From NCBI RefSeq assembly GCF_008329525.1, contig NZ_NPKQ01000002.1:124001-188000 (forward strand): a stretch of DNA of 64,000 bases. The letters are read 5' to 3'. The notes under the pieces are model-generated. The model made no database searches and was not told where the DNA came from. It was given only the letters and a program-made list of their open reading frames with translations. The stretch's first letter is position 1; each line of letters begins with the position of its first letter. The stretch is from Tardiphaga sp. P9-11. GTDB taxonomy: Bacteria > Pseudomonadota > Alphaproteobacteria > Rhizobiales > Xanthobacteraceae. Below are positions 1-7,146 of this stretch, piece after piece. The translations under genes and the position numbers were made by a program.

Positions 1-415
1 CGCGGTGGCCGAAGGTCTGGTGATCATGAGCAAGGCGACGCTCGACATGATCGTCTCCGGCAATGCCAAGAAGGGCGACGTGCTCGGCACGGCGCGCATC
101 GCAGGCATCATGGCGGCGAAGCGCACATCGGATCTGATCCCGCTGTGTCATCCGCTAGCGCTGTCGAAGGTCACCCTGGACATCACGCCCGACAAGAAAC
201 TGCCGGGCTGCCGCGTACGTGCGTCGGTGAAGGTCACGGGCCCCACTGGAGTCGAGATGGAAGCGCTGACGGCCGTCTCGGTCGCATGCCTGACGATCTA
301 CGACATGATCAAGGCCGTGGAACGGGGTGTCCGTATCGAAGGCATCCACCTCGTCGAGAAAAAGGGCGGCAAGTCCGGGCACTATCTGGTGACGGACAAC
401 GCCGCGATCAGCTGA
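1..415 (+). CDS. moaC: Cyclic pyranopterin monophosphate synthase MoaC (5' end missing)
   Basis: MoaC converts the cyclic 3',8-cyclo-GTP intermediate made by MoaA into cyclic pyranopterin monophosphate, early in molybdenum cofactor synthesis in the cytosol. The frame is open from the window edge, so the N-terminus lies outside. What remains covers most of the family: [20 protein letters not shown], the CHPLALSKV stretch with the active-site His, [20 protein letters not shown] with the conserved Glu and Asp, then IKA with the conserved Lys. A GTG at position 5 could pass as a start but lies inside the conserved domain, so I treat the gene as truncated. moeA, acting later in the same pathway, lies about 6.7 kb downstream. 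Confidence 0.95.
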   Translation, partial: AVAEGLVIMSKATLDMIVSGNAKKGDVLGTARIAGIMAAKRTSDLIPLCHPLALSKVTLDITPDKKLPGCRVRASVKVTGPTGVEMEALTAVSVACLTIYDMIKAVERGVRIEGIHLVEKKGGKSGHYLVTDNAAIS

Positions 416-422
416 CGTAGTC

Positions 423-578
423 TTACTTCAACGATGTGTTGATCGCGGTGAATTTGGTATTCAACTTCGTCCCGAGCCCATTTACGCCAGCAATGATCGC
501 CAGCGAGATGCCTGCGGCTATGAGGCCATACTCGATGGCCGTGGCACCTGTTTCGTCGGCAATAAAGCGTTTTAACAT
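423..578 (-). CDS. Flp/Fap-type pilin subunit
   Basis: This is a 51-residue type IVb (Flp) prepilin. A short basic leader (MLKRFIADETG) ends in the Gly before the prepilin peptidase cut, followed by ATAIEYGLIAAGISLAIIAG with the family's conserved Glu and Tyr in a hydrophobic helix. Such proteins polymerise into tad pili used for adhesion. No tad/cpa assembly genes lie nearby, so this is a lone pilin gene. The ATG at 578 has no close ribosome site. A GTG three codons upstream (587) sits 9 bases behind a GAGG and could be the true start, adding three residues. It converges on moaC with only 7 bases between the stops. Confidence 0.85.
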   Translation of the reverse strand: MLKRFIADETGATAIEYGLIAAGISLAIIAGVNGLGTKLNTKFTAINTSLK

Positions 579-1030
579 TCCGAGCACTGTCTCATTCCTC
601 ACGCAATAACTGACATTAATTGCCTCGCAACACGCGTTACGAGCACCCGATTCACAGTGACGGACCTGCAATCAGCGAGCCAAAACTACTGCGTGCAATG
701 TCAATATCTTAGATGGTTAAGTCTTTTTCTGCGTTAGGAATTAAGTGCACGGTAGTTGCCTGCCCGGCAACAATTGCCTGTGTAGTCGCGCTCAAATCAA
801 GCCAGACGGGCGGCCCGCGTGGCGATCCAGCAGACCTTCGGGCGCCGACGTTCTATCTTGTGCGGGGCTAGTCGAGACGTTTCATCGCGTTCCGAGCACA
901 TCGGCATCCACACGAACTCTTCGAGGCTGCGTCCAGCCGCGAACTGAAACACCAGCCGGCGCAGACGCAGACCCTACCCGACCAGACGCGCCGATTGTGA
1001 GTTTTGCGGTAACCTAAATAGGGGTGGATT
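579..1030. other. Non-coding stretch upstream of the Flp pilin gene
   Basis: About 450 bases without a convincing gene. The only structure I see is at 755-778, where TTGCC, GGCAA and TTGCC follow one another (756-760, 766-770, 774-778), so the middle segment can pair with either flank. It may be a protein-binding site or a small hairpin. Open frames crossing the region have no family resemblance. The pilin promoter presumably lies in the left part. Confidence 0.4.
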
Positions 1031-1204
1031 TCAGCGAACGCTGTCATCGCGGTGCTTGCGCAGGAGACGTTGCGGGCTGCGCTGCGGCTTCATCTCGTCG
1101 ACAATCCACGGCCCGATCTGCGCATCGAGATGCCGCTCGTATCGTTTGACCAGCAGCCACGCAGCGGGCAGCAGCAGCACCATCAGTCCAACCACGATCG
1201 ACAT
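1031..1204 (-). CDS. Small single-span membrane protein, function unknown
   Basis: A 57-residue open frame with a good ribosome site (AGGA six bases before the ATG). Residues 1-19 form one hydrophobic segment (MSIVVGLMVLLLPAAWLLV). A charged tail follows (KRYERHLDAQIGPWIVDEMK), with a basic C-terminus rich in Arg and Lys. It would be anchored in the inner membrane with the tail in the cytosol. It follows the ABC binding-protein gene on the same strand after a 175-base gap containing an inverted repeat, so it is probably a separate transcript. I do not recognise a family. Reality of the gene rests on the ribosome site and the membrane-then-charged pattern. Confidence 0.6.
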   Translation of the reverse strand: MSIVVGLMVLLLPAAWLLVKRYERHLDAQIGPWIVDEMKPQRSPQRLLRKHRDDSVR

Positions 1205-1335
1205 TCCAGATCCTTTAAATCAAAGGGTTTCGATGTCGTTAGGTACGTTAAACAGCCTTTTAGGTTTGAAATAGCCCGCATGTATTTTCTGCGGAGCAGC
1301 AAATTATCTACCGATGCCCGCAACTGGCCCCACAC

Positions 1336-1367
1336 CGATACCGGAACGACTGATGTTGCCGGTATCG
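1336..1367 (-). terminator. Inverted repeat behind the binding-protein gene, possible terminator
   Basis: CGATACCGG (1336-1344) and CCGGTATCG (1359-1367) are perfect 9-bp arms around a 14-base loop, 12 bases after the stop of the binding-protein gene. There is no U-run after it, so a classical intrinsic terminator is not proved; it could also protect the 3' end of the transcript. Confidence 0.45.
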
Positions 1368-1379
1368 ATGCGCGATAGG

Positions 1380-2594
1380 CTACTTGATCATCGGACAACC
1401 ACCCTCGGCCATCGGCCGGAACGCCTTTTCGGCAGGGATGGTCGAGAGCAGCTTGTAGTAATCATACGGCCCCTTCGACTCTGCCGGCTTCTTGATCTCG
1501 AACAGGTAGATCGGGTGGATGACACGGCCATCGGCGCGGATTGTGACCTCACCGAACAGTCTGTCCTTGCCCTTGAAGGTCTTCATCTGCGGCACGACCA
1601 CGCCGGCATCATCGCTACCCTTGGCGGCCACCGCATTGAGATAGGCCAGCGTGGAGGCATAGACGCCCGCCTGATTGGCGCTCGGCATCTTGCCATTCAT
1701 GCCCGGCCGCGCCGCAAAGCGTTTGCCAAAGGCGCGGGTGTCGTCATCCATGTCCCAGTAGAAGGATTCCGTCAGCAGCAAGCCCTGCGCGGTTTTCAGG
1801 CCCATGCCGTGAACGTCGTTGATGAAGATCAGGAACGCGACCAGCTTCTGCGGGCCATCCTGCATGCCGAACTCGCCGGCCTGCTTCACCGCATTGATGG
1901 CATCGGCGCCGGCATTAGCCAAGCCGATCACCTTGGCCTTGGAGCTCTGCGCCTGCAGCAAGAGCGAGGCGAAATCGGAGGTGCCGAGCGGGTGCTTCGA
2001 TGACCCCAGCACCTTGCCGCCGTTCTTCGTGATGTAATTGGTAGCTTCGGCCTCGATGCCCTGCCCCAGCGCATAGTTCACCGTGAGAAAGTACCAGTCG
2101 TCACCGCCTCGCTGCATCATCGCCGCCGCGGTGGTGTTGCCGGTGGCCCATGCGTCGTTGACCCACTGGATGGTATTCGGCGAGCACTCCTTGCCCGTGA
2201 GGTCCGAGGTCGCCGTGGACGATGCCAGGAACGTCATCCTGGTGTTGCGGGCGATATTGTTGATGGCGAGCCCTACGGACGAATTCGGCACGTCGACGAT
2301 GGCGTCGACCTTCTCGACATCGAGCCATTTGCGCGCGATGGCAGAGCCGACATCCGCCTTGTTCTGGTGGTCGGCATAGACGATCTCGACCTTGATGTTC
2401 TTGCCGCCGCCGTTGAAATCCTCGGCCGCCATGCGCGCGGCTTCCACCGAGCCCATGCCGTTGGTGTCCTGGAACACGCCGGAAATGTCGTTGAGCACAC
2501 CGACCCGCACCACATCGTCTGACACCTGTGCGTGCACGGCCGTCGCCATCACGCAGGATGCCGCAGCTGCCAAAACTATCTTCAAACCCTTCAT
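1380..2594 (-). CDS. ABC transporter substrate-binding protein, branched-chain amino acid (Leu/Ile/Val) type
   Basis: A 404-residue periplasmic binding protein. Residues 1-22 are a signal peptide (basic start, AAAASCVMATAVHA, cut before QVSDD). The mature part begins VVRVGVLNDISGVF, typical of the type I fold of LivJ-like receptors, and NALG-type and ADAINAVKQ segments follow in family order. In Bradyrhizobiaceae these receptors often bind aromatic acids rather than amino acids. Here the gene sits 66 bases behind a CYP199A-ferredoxin pair on the same strand, suggesting a para-substituted benzoate-like ligand; that is inference. No permease or ATPase genes are adjacent, so the transporter core must be encoded elsewhere. 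Confidence 0.9.
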   Translation of the reverse strand: MKGLKIVLAAAASCVMATAVHAQVSDDVVRVGVLNDISGVFQDTNGMGSVEAARMAAEDFNGGGKNIKVEIVYADHQNKADVGSAIARKWLDVEKVDAIVDVPNSSVGLAINNIARNTRMTFLASSTATSDLTGKECSPNTIQWVNDAWATGNTTAAAMMQRGGDDWYFLTVNYALGQGIEAEATNYITKNGGKVLGSSKHPLGTSDFASLLLQAQSSKAKVIGLANAGADAINAVKQAGEFGMQDGPQKLVAFLIFINDVHGMGLKTAQGLLLTESFYWDMDDDTRAFGKRFAARPGMNGKMPSANQAGVYASTLAYLNAVAAKGSDDAGVVVPQMKTFKGKDRLFGEVTIRADGRVIHPIYLFEIKKPAESKGPYDYYKLLSTIPAEKAFRPMAEGGCPMIK

Positions 2595-2660
2595 TTCGTC
2601 TCTCCCCTCTACCTTGATTACGCGGGTCCGGACGTTGCCGGTCGCGGTCTTGCTTGCGAG

Positions 2661-2984
2661 TTACACCTGTCGCTCCGGTAGCCGGAGCACGAGGCCATCC
2701 AGCGCCTCGGTGATCTTGATCTGGCACGACAGCCGGCTGTTCGGCAGCCGCTCGCTGACGACGCCTTCCAGCAACTCATCCTCGTCGGCACCGACTGCGC
2801 CGACTTTGCCCAGCCAGTTGTCGTCGACATAGACGTGGCAGGTGGCGCAAACCGCGCCGCCGCCGCATTCGCCCGTAATGCCGTCGATGCCATGGAGCAG
2901 CGCCGTATACATGGCGCTGTCGCCGTCATTGGCGCTGACTGTCTCGGCACGGCTGTCGTGATGAATGAACGTAATACTCGGCAT
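2661..2984 (-). CDS. [2Fe-2S] ferredoxin, palustrisredoxin (Pux)-like, electron donor to the P450
   Basis: A 107-residue vertebrate/bacterial adrenodoxin-type ferredoxin. The cluster ligands are Cys40, Cys46, Cys49 (GECGGGAVCATCH) and Cys87 (RLSCQI). It should carry single electrons from a flavin reductase to the P450 encoded just upstream, in the cytosol. The start at 2984 has a GAGG 5 bases upstream, and only 7 bases separate it from the P450 stop, so the two are translated from one message. Longer in-frame starts would run into the P450 gene and lack family similarity. No ferredoxin reductase gene is present in the window. Confidence 0.92.
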   Translation of the reverse strand: MPSITFIHHDSRAETVSANDGDSAMYTALLHGIDGITGECGGGAVCATCHVYVDDNWLGKVGAVGADEDELLEGVVSERLPNSRLSCQIKITEALDGLVLRLPERQV

Positions 2985-2991
2985 GGAATCC

Positions 2992-4257
2992 TCAGGCAGG
3001 CGTGAAGGTGACCGGCAGGCTCTCCAGCCCGCGCAGCGTGTTGTTGTAACGGCGCTTGACCTCGCCGGTGATCTCGATCGACGCGACCTTGCGCGCCAGT
3101 GCGGACAGCATGACCTCGCCTTCAAGCCGGGCCACGAGCTGCCCGACGCACATGTGGATGCCGGAGCCGAAGCCGACATGGCCCGATGTCTTGCGGGTGA
3201 TGTCATAGCGTTCGGGATCGGCCCAGCGGCGCGGATCGCGGTTGGCGGCGGCCAGGAACATCAGCACCTTCTCGCCCTCACCGACATGGCAGCCGCTGAT
3301 CTCGACGTCGCGCGTCGTGGTGCGGAAGAAGGTCTGCACAGGGCTTTCATAACGCACGGCCTCCTCGAAGGCGTTGCGCGCCAGCGACAGATCGCTGCGC
3401 AGCCGCGCGAATTCCTCTGGGTAGCGCGCCAGGCAATAAACGGCCGCGCCGATACCGTTCACCGTCGTGTCCAGTCCTGCCGACAGCAATGAGCGCACCA
3501 GCAGCGGCGCCTCGTCAGCGGTGATATCGCCGGTGTCGACACGCGCATGGATGCAGGCGCCGAAGCCGCCGGGCGCGAGATTCTCGCGCTGGCATTGCGA
3601 CTGCACATAGGCCTGATGCGGCGCCGAACGCTCGATGGCGTCCTGACGCAATTTGTTCGGCGGACCGAAGGCATTGAAGACGAGACCGGCATAAGGCAGC
3701 AGGTTTTCGCGGCCCTCCTTCTGCAGCCCCATCGCATCGGGGAACACCGATAGCGGATAGGCTTCGGCAAGATCCGCGACCGCGTCGAAACTGCCGCGCT
3801 CCAGGAGTTCATCGACCTTGGCGTCAGCCGCCGCAGCAAACCCGTCCCGCAACTGCTTCATCACTGCCGGCGACAACACCTTGTTGAGGACCGTGCGCGT
3901 ACGCGTATGCGCCGGCGGGTCGGCTTCGAGGATGAGGCTCTGCGGGCGCCACGGCTTCTCCTTGGCGAAGTCGCTGAGCCCCACGCCGCGACTCGAGCAG
4001 AACGTCGCGGGATCGTTCAGGACTGCATGAACTTCCGCATAGCGCGCGACCGCGTAGACATTCCATTTGTCGAGATACACCACGGGGCCGGCGTCACGCA
4101 GAACCTCGTGGGTGGGGTGCGGATCGGCGAAGAAGTCCATGGCGAAGGGATCGACATCGAGGTGGACGACGGGCTGAGACGATGCGTCGTTCGGCACGGC
4201 GCCGAAGGACAGTACCTGCGTGGTGTGGGGCGGAGCCGTTGTAACCGTGGCAACCAT
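2992..4257 (-). CDS. Cytochrome P450, CYP199A family
   Basis: A 421-residue soluble bacterial P450. The haem loop is FGSGIHMCVGQ with the thiolate Cys370. The I-helix has SAGLDTTVNG with Asp263-Thr264, and the ExxR motif is EAVR. As I recall the R. palustris CYP199A2/A4 enzymes, the likeness is strong end to end. The residues that hold the benzoate carboxylate there (an Arg and a Ser in RGVGLS, and the Arg, Ser, Ser of RSLLS) are all present. Those enzymes oxidise para-substituted benzoates, for example by O-demethylating 4-methoxybenzoate, so this one probably does the same. It is first in an operon with its ferredoxin, and GGGAGG precedes the ATG by 6 bases. The divergent marR gene probably regulates it. 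Confidence 0.95.
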   Translation of the reverse strand: MVATVTTAPPHTTQVLSFGAVPNDASSQPVVHLDVDPFAMDFFADPHPTHEVLRDAGPVVYLDKWNVYAVARYAEVHAVLNDPATFCSSRGVGLSDFAKEKPWRPQSLILEADPPAHTRTRTVLNKVLSPAVMKQLRDGFAAAADAKVDELLERGSFDAVADLAEAYPLSVFPDAMGLQKEGRENLLPYAGLVFNAFGPPNKLRQDAIERSAPHQAYVQSQCQRENLAPGGFGACIHARVDTGDITADEAPLLVRSLLSAGLDTTVNGIGAAVYCLARYPEEFARLRSDLSLARNAFEEAVRYESPVQTFFRTTTRDVEISGCHVGEGEKVLMFLAAANRDPRRWADPERYDITRKTSGHVGFGSGIHMCVGQLVARLEGEVMLSALARKVASIEITGEVKRRYNNTLRGLESLPVTFTPA

Positions 4258-4321
4258 GTGAACCTCCCGTATTTTCTTGTTGGCAATTGTGGCTGCGTAT
4301 CTCTATTTCTCAGGACCACGT

Positions 4322-4345
4322 GATCTCGTCGATTTCGACGGCATC
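4322..4345. promoter_or_regulatory. Palindrome between the P450 and marR genes, candidate MarR operator
   Basis: The 24-base element reads GAT, two unpaired bases, CGTCGA, TT, TCGACG, two unpaired bases, ATC. That gives perfect 6-bp inner arms with 3-bp outer arms. It lies 21 bases before the marR start codon and 65 bases before the P450 start, where an autoregulated divergent operator would be expected. Confidence 0.5.
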
Positions 4346-4366
4346 ACGCAGGCAGGATCGTGGTGC

Positions 4367-4915
4367 ATGAGCAAGAATGGATCGGGCAAAACGGTTCGAA
4401 AGCCCGCCAAGGTGAAAGCGACAAAGGTCAATGTCAGGGCCGTCGCTGCGCGTACACCCGCTGCCAAAGGCGGACAGTTGCTCGATCTTGAGCGCTACGT
4501 GCCGGCCTTCGTGACGTTCATTGCGAACAAGCTCTCGCGCAACGCGACCGCGCTCTATCAGAAGCGCTTTGGCGTGAATGTCACGGAATGGCGCATCATG
4601 TCGCTGCTGGCGATCGAACCCGGCATTCCCGCCTCGCGCATCTGTCACGTCATCGGTTTTGACAAGGGCCCGGTCAGCCGCACGCTCGCCCTGCTGGAAG
4701 AACGCGGCCTGGTCGCCATCAATGCCGACCCGGACGACGCGCGCACCCATTCGATTACGCTGACCGCGAAGGGGCGCACGACCCATGACGCCGTTATCGT
4801 GACCGCGCTGGAACGCGAGCGAAAGCTGCTGTCCTGTCTTGAGGAAAGCGAACGCGAAGTGCTGATCGACTTGCTGCGACGCATTCACAGCAATCTCGGC
4901 GCTGTGACCGGCTGA
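4367..4915 (+). CDS. MarR-family transcriptional regulator
   Basis: A 182-residue winged-helix regulator. After a basic, disordered N-terminal tail (about residues 1-45, many Lys/Arg), the MarR core begins. ALYQKRFGVNVTEWRIMSLL is helices 1-2, SRICHVIGFDKGPVSRTLALL the recognition helix-turn-helix, and ADPDDARTHSITLTAKG the wing with the conserved D-x-R. MarR proteins usually repress a neighbouring gene and release DNA on binding a small aromatic ligand. It diverges from the P450 operon with a 109-base promoter region, so control of P450 expression by its aromatic substrate is the simplest reading. I chose the ATG at 4367; an upstream in-frame start would invade the promoter region. Confidence 0.88.
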   Translation: MSKNGSGKTVRKPAKVKATKVNVRAVAARTPAAKGGQLLDLERYVPAFVTFIANKLSRNATALYQKRFGVNVTEWRIMSLLAIEPGIPASRICHVIGFDKGPVSRTLALLEERGLVAINADPDDARTHSITLTAKGRTTHDAVIVTALERERKLLSCLEESEREVLIDLLRRIHSNLGAVTG

Positions 4916-5046
4916 GCCGGCACGGATCGCGCACGCAGCATCAAGCACTGTGCCGCACAAGCGGTCCACCATCGTTCCTCTCCCTGCGGGGCGCGGCAGT
5001 TGACTGCTCTCGTATGCGCCCTCTTTGGAAAGGCTCTCACGAATTA

Positions 5047-5060
5047 GTTGCCTAGGCAAC
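5047..5060. promoter_or_regulatory. Perfect 14-bp palindrome matching the MarR-box consensus
   Basis: GTTGCCTAGGCAAC reads the same on both strands and contains TTGCC-N2-GGCAA, the core of the E. coli marO sites. It lies in the 245-base gap between the end of the marR gene and the phosphatase gene (ATG at 5161), not in the marR/P450 promoter. The rest of the gap shows no gene. It may control the phosphatase gene, or be a leftover operator of a lost gene. Confidence 0.6.
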
Positions 5061-5160
5061 AAAAATATCGAGACGGCTTGTCACGCGGGAGCAAGGATTT
5101 TCTGCCACCATCCGCTAACCTGCGCCGCAACATGTTCAATCGTTGAGCCAAAAGATACAG

Positions 5161-5781
5161 ATGTCGCTTACGCCAAATTCCGCCGACGCCCTGCTGTTCG
5201 ATCTCGGCCGCGTTGTCCTGGATATCGATTTCACGCGCGTGCTGAAGGTCTGGTCGGACTATGCGCATTGTGCACCGGACGACATCGTGAGTCGGTTTGC
5301 ACGCGGCGACGTCTATATGCGACACGAGCGCGGCGAGATTTCCGACGACGCATTCTTTGCGTATCTACACGACACACTCGGTATCGATCTGACGCCGGCA
5401 CAATTTCTCGAAGGCTGGAATGCGATCTTCGTCGGAGAGATGCCGGGTATCGCCGAACTCCTCGCGCATGCCTCGAAACGCTGGCCGCTTTACGCGTTTT
5501 CAAACACCAATGTCGCGCATGTCACACATTTCTCGGAGCACCATGCCGATCTGCTCAGCCACTTCCGAACGGTGTTTCTGTCGTCCTCGATCGGACTTCG
5601 CAAGCCCGATGCAAAATCCTATGAGCACGTCATCGCGGAAATCGGTGTCCCCGCCGAGCGCATCGTGTTCTTCGACGACCTTGCCGATAATATCGAGGCT
5701 GCCCGTGCTTGCGGATTGCAGGCGGTGCATGTGACCTCGCCGACATCCGTCGCCGAGGCGCTCAAGGCACTCGGGCTTTAA
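5161..5781 (+). CDS. HAD-superfamily phosphatase, YihX-like (sugar phosphate phosphatase)
   Basis: A 206-residue haloacid dehalogenase subfamily IA enzyme. Motif I is FDLGRVVLDID (nucleophile Asp14, with Gly at the usual second-Asp position as in YihX). Motif II is FSNTN, motif III the Lys in LRKPDAKSYEHV, and motif IV FFDDLADNIEAA. HERGEISDDAF is very close to the E. coli alpha-D-glucose-1-phosphate phosphatase YihX, so a small phosphorylated sugar is the likely substrate. The ATG at 5161 matches the family start. The gene converges on cbtA and their stop codons overlap by 3 bases, so neither has room for its own terminator. Confidence 0.88.
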   Translation: MSLTPNSADALLFDLGRVVLDIDFTRVLKVWSDYAHCAPDDIVSRFARGDVYMRHERGEISDDAFFAYLHDTLGIDLTPAQFLEGWNAIFVGEMPGIAELLAHASKRWPLYAFSNTNVAHVTHFSEHHADLLSHFRTVFLSSSIGLRKPDAKSYEHVIAEIGVPAERIVFFDDLADNIEAARACGLQAVHVTSPTSVAEALKALGL

Positions 5782-6503
5782 GTCCGCGAGATGCGCTGGA
5801 AGGCGATGCTGGTGAGCACGCCGAGCAATGCCCAGAACAGCAGGCTAGTCAGCGTCGCTGCAACGACGAAACTGTGCGACAGGGCTTCCGGGACATCCGT
5901 ATGGCCAGCGGGCGCCTGAGGGGCTCCAATCAGGTGCGGCAGCACGATCAGGCCAAGGCCGAGAATGGCGGCCCATGACGCCTTGCGGAACACCAGCAGG
6001 CCAAGCCCCGCTGCAGTGGCGCAGGCGGTGCTGACCCACCAGGTCTGGCGCAGTGAAAGGTCCGCGACAGGCATTCCAGGCAGCTCCGGCGGCAGGCCGA
6101 GGCCAGGCGCAGCCGTGAAGACGACGAAACCGCCGAGACCCCAGAACAGCCCTTCCCGCCAACTCACGGTCCGGCCACGCAGCGCGAAGATGCCGGCCAG
6201 CAACAGTGCGAAACCGATGGCAGTCAGGATATTGGCGCCGGTGGTGAAGGCATTGCGCTGGAAGCCCTCGGCGGGCTCCCATTCGGCCTCATGGCTATGG
6301 GCGGCGGCGCCATGGTCGTGGGTATGGGCGGGCTGCGTGGCATCCGTCGGCGCAACAGCTGCCGGAGCTTCCGCCTTGCGCTCATAGACTTCGCTTTTCT
6401 GGATCAGGGGAATGGTCCCGACCATCTGCGCGCCGGTGATGGCAGCGCCAGTGATCACGCCAGCCAATGCTGCCGAGAAAACGATCGACCTGAAGACGGA
6501 CAT
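5778..6503 (-). CDS. cbtA: CbtA, predicted cobalt transporter membrane subunit
   Basis: A 241-residue integral membrane protein with about five hydrophobic spans (near residues 7-28, 93-108, 119-140, 165-195 and 215-235). The long first external loop is histidine-rich (PAHTHDHGAAAHSHEAE, about residues 58-75), fit to catch Co2+ or another divalent metal. The family is found with B12 synthesis genes and under B12 riboswitches in many alphaproteobacteria. I see no such riboswitch here. cbtB lies 3 bases upstream, so the two subunits are co-translated. Confidence 0.88.
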   Translation of the reverse strand: MSVFRSIVFSAALAGVITGAAITGAQMVGTIPLIQKSEVYERKAEAPAAVAPTDATQPAHTHDHGAAAHSHEAEWEPAEGFQRNAFTTGANILTAIGFALLLAGIFALRGRTVSWREGLFWGLGGFVVFTAAPGLGLPPELPGMPVADLSLRQTWWVSTACATAAGLGLLVFRKASWAAILGLGLIVLPHLIGAPQAPAGHTDVPEALSHSFVVAATLTSLLFWALLGVLTSIAFQRISRT

Positions 6504-6506
6504 GTC

Positions 6507-6689
6507 TCAGTGGCAGGGAAATGCGTTGGCGTGGCGCGTGTCATGGGCCGCATTGTGGACGGCGCTGATATGCGAGAAGCCGACCACACCGACGATGAAC
6601 AGACCGAGCGCCATGGCCAGAACGGCCTGCACGACGACATTTACGTCAGTGGTGACGGCGGAGATCTGGGCGGTCTGGGTCTGTTGCAT
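6507..6689 (-). CDS. cbtB: CbtB, predicted cobalt transporter small subunit
   Basis: A 60-residue protein with one transmembrane helix (about residues 18-42, AVLAMALGLFIVGVVGFSH). The C-terminus is metal-ligand rich (HNAAHDTRHANAFPCH), the mark of the CbtB family. It is thought to feed metal to CbtA. The start at 6689 is preceded by GAGG at good spacing; a longer in-frame start lacks a ribosome site. Confidence 0.88.
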   Translation of the reverse strand: MQQTQTAQISAVTTDVNVVVQAVLAMALGLFIVGVVGFSHISAVHNAAHDTRHANAFPCH

Positions 6690-6752
6690 CGGAATCCTCG
6701 CGAAATAGACCGCCAATTTAGCCGAGTTGCACCGGCGGCGCGACCGTTAATT

Positions 6753-7037
6753 TTACATCGCGCGGGCGACATCGCGGCTGGTTAGATGAAAATTCGCATC
6801 CGCCGCCACCGACGCACGCACGAGCTTGGCGCTGGCCGCCGCCTGAAACACTTCTCTGTGGTCGCGGAAATAGGCCGCGCAGTCCTCCGGCGACGGGTAG
6901 CGCCGGAGCAGCGTCCGGAACGCGTGACGGTGCACCATGCACAGCCCGCGATGGCCGGACGGCCGGAATGTCAGTGCATCGACATCCACCCGCCAGACAG
7001 GCGCTTCATCGTCGGTTGCTGCGAGGTTGTCGGTCAT
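6753..7037 (-). CDS. Uncharacterised small protein upstream of cbtB
   Basis: A 94-residue soluble protein with no signal peptide or membrane span. It has an N-terminal beta-like segment (VWRVDVDALTFRPSG), a Cys/His pair in LCMVHRHAF, an amphipathic helix (SPEDCAAYFRDHREVFQAAA) and a conserved-looking end (FHLTSRDVARAM). The overall layout faintly recalls DUF1488-type proteins, but I cannot confirm this. It is 63 bases upstream of cbtB on the same strand and diverges from moeA, so it may be the first gene of a metal-uptake operon. Confidence 0.65.
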   Translation of the reverse strand: MTDNLAATDDEAPVWRVDVDALTFRPSGHRGLCMVHRHAFRTLLRRYPSPEDCAAYFRDHREVFQAAASAKLVRASVAADANFHLTSRDVARAM

Positions 7038-7146
7038 GATCGCCGATGTCTATCGCGTTTCCCTGCCCTGCCAAAGCGGCTGTGGTTTTGCGTCCGCTCC
7101 CGCTCTCCGCTATGACGGGCGCCCACACTGCCGGAGATCCCCCGCG

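Noticed and set aside
755-771. GTTGCC/GGCAAC inverted repeat as a second MarR box
   Set aside because: The arms match the MarR-box halves, but the 5-base spacer differs from the 2-base spacer of the consensus site, and no regulated gene is obvious.
745-1017. 90-codon frame starting GTG with AGGA upstream
   Set aside because: Composition (Arg, Pro, Ser, Thr, scattered Cys) is typical of random GC-rich frames and nothing around supports it. It was left as a non-coding stretch.
7038-7146. Possible cobalamin or Moco riboswitch between the small gene, cbtBA and moeA
   Set aside because: The 109-base divergent gap is too short for a full riboswitch, and I saw no B12-box-like element or Moco-type fold.
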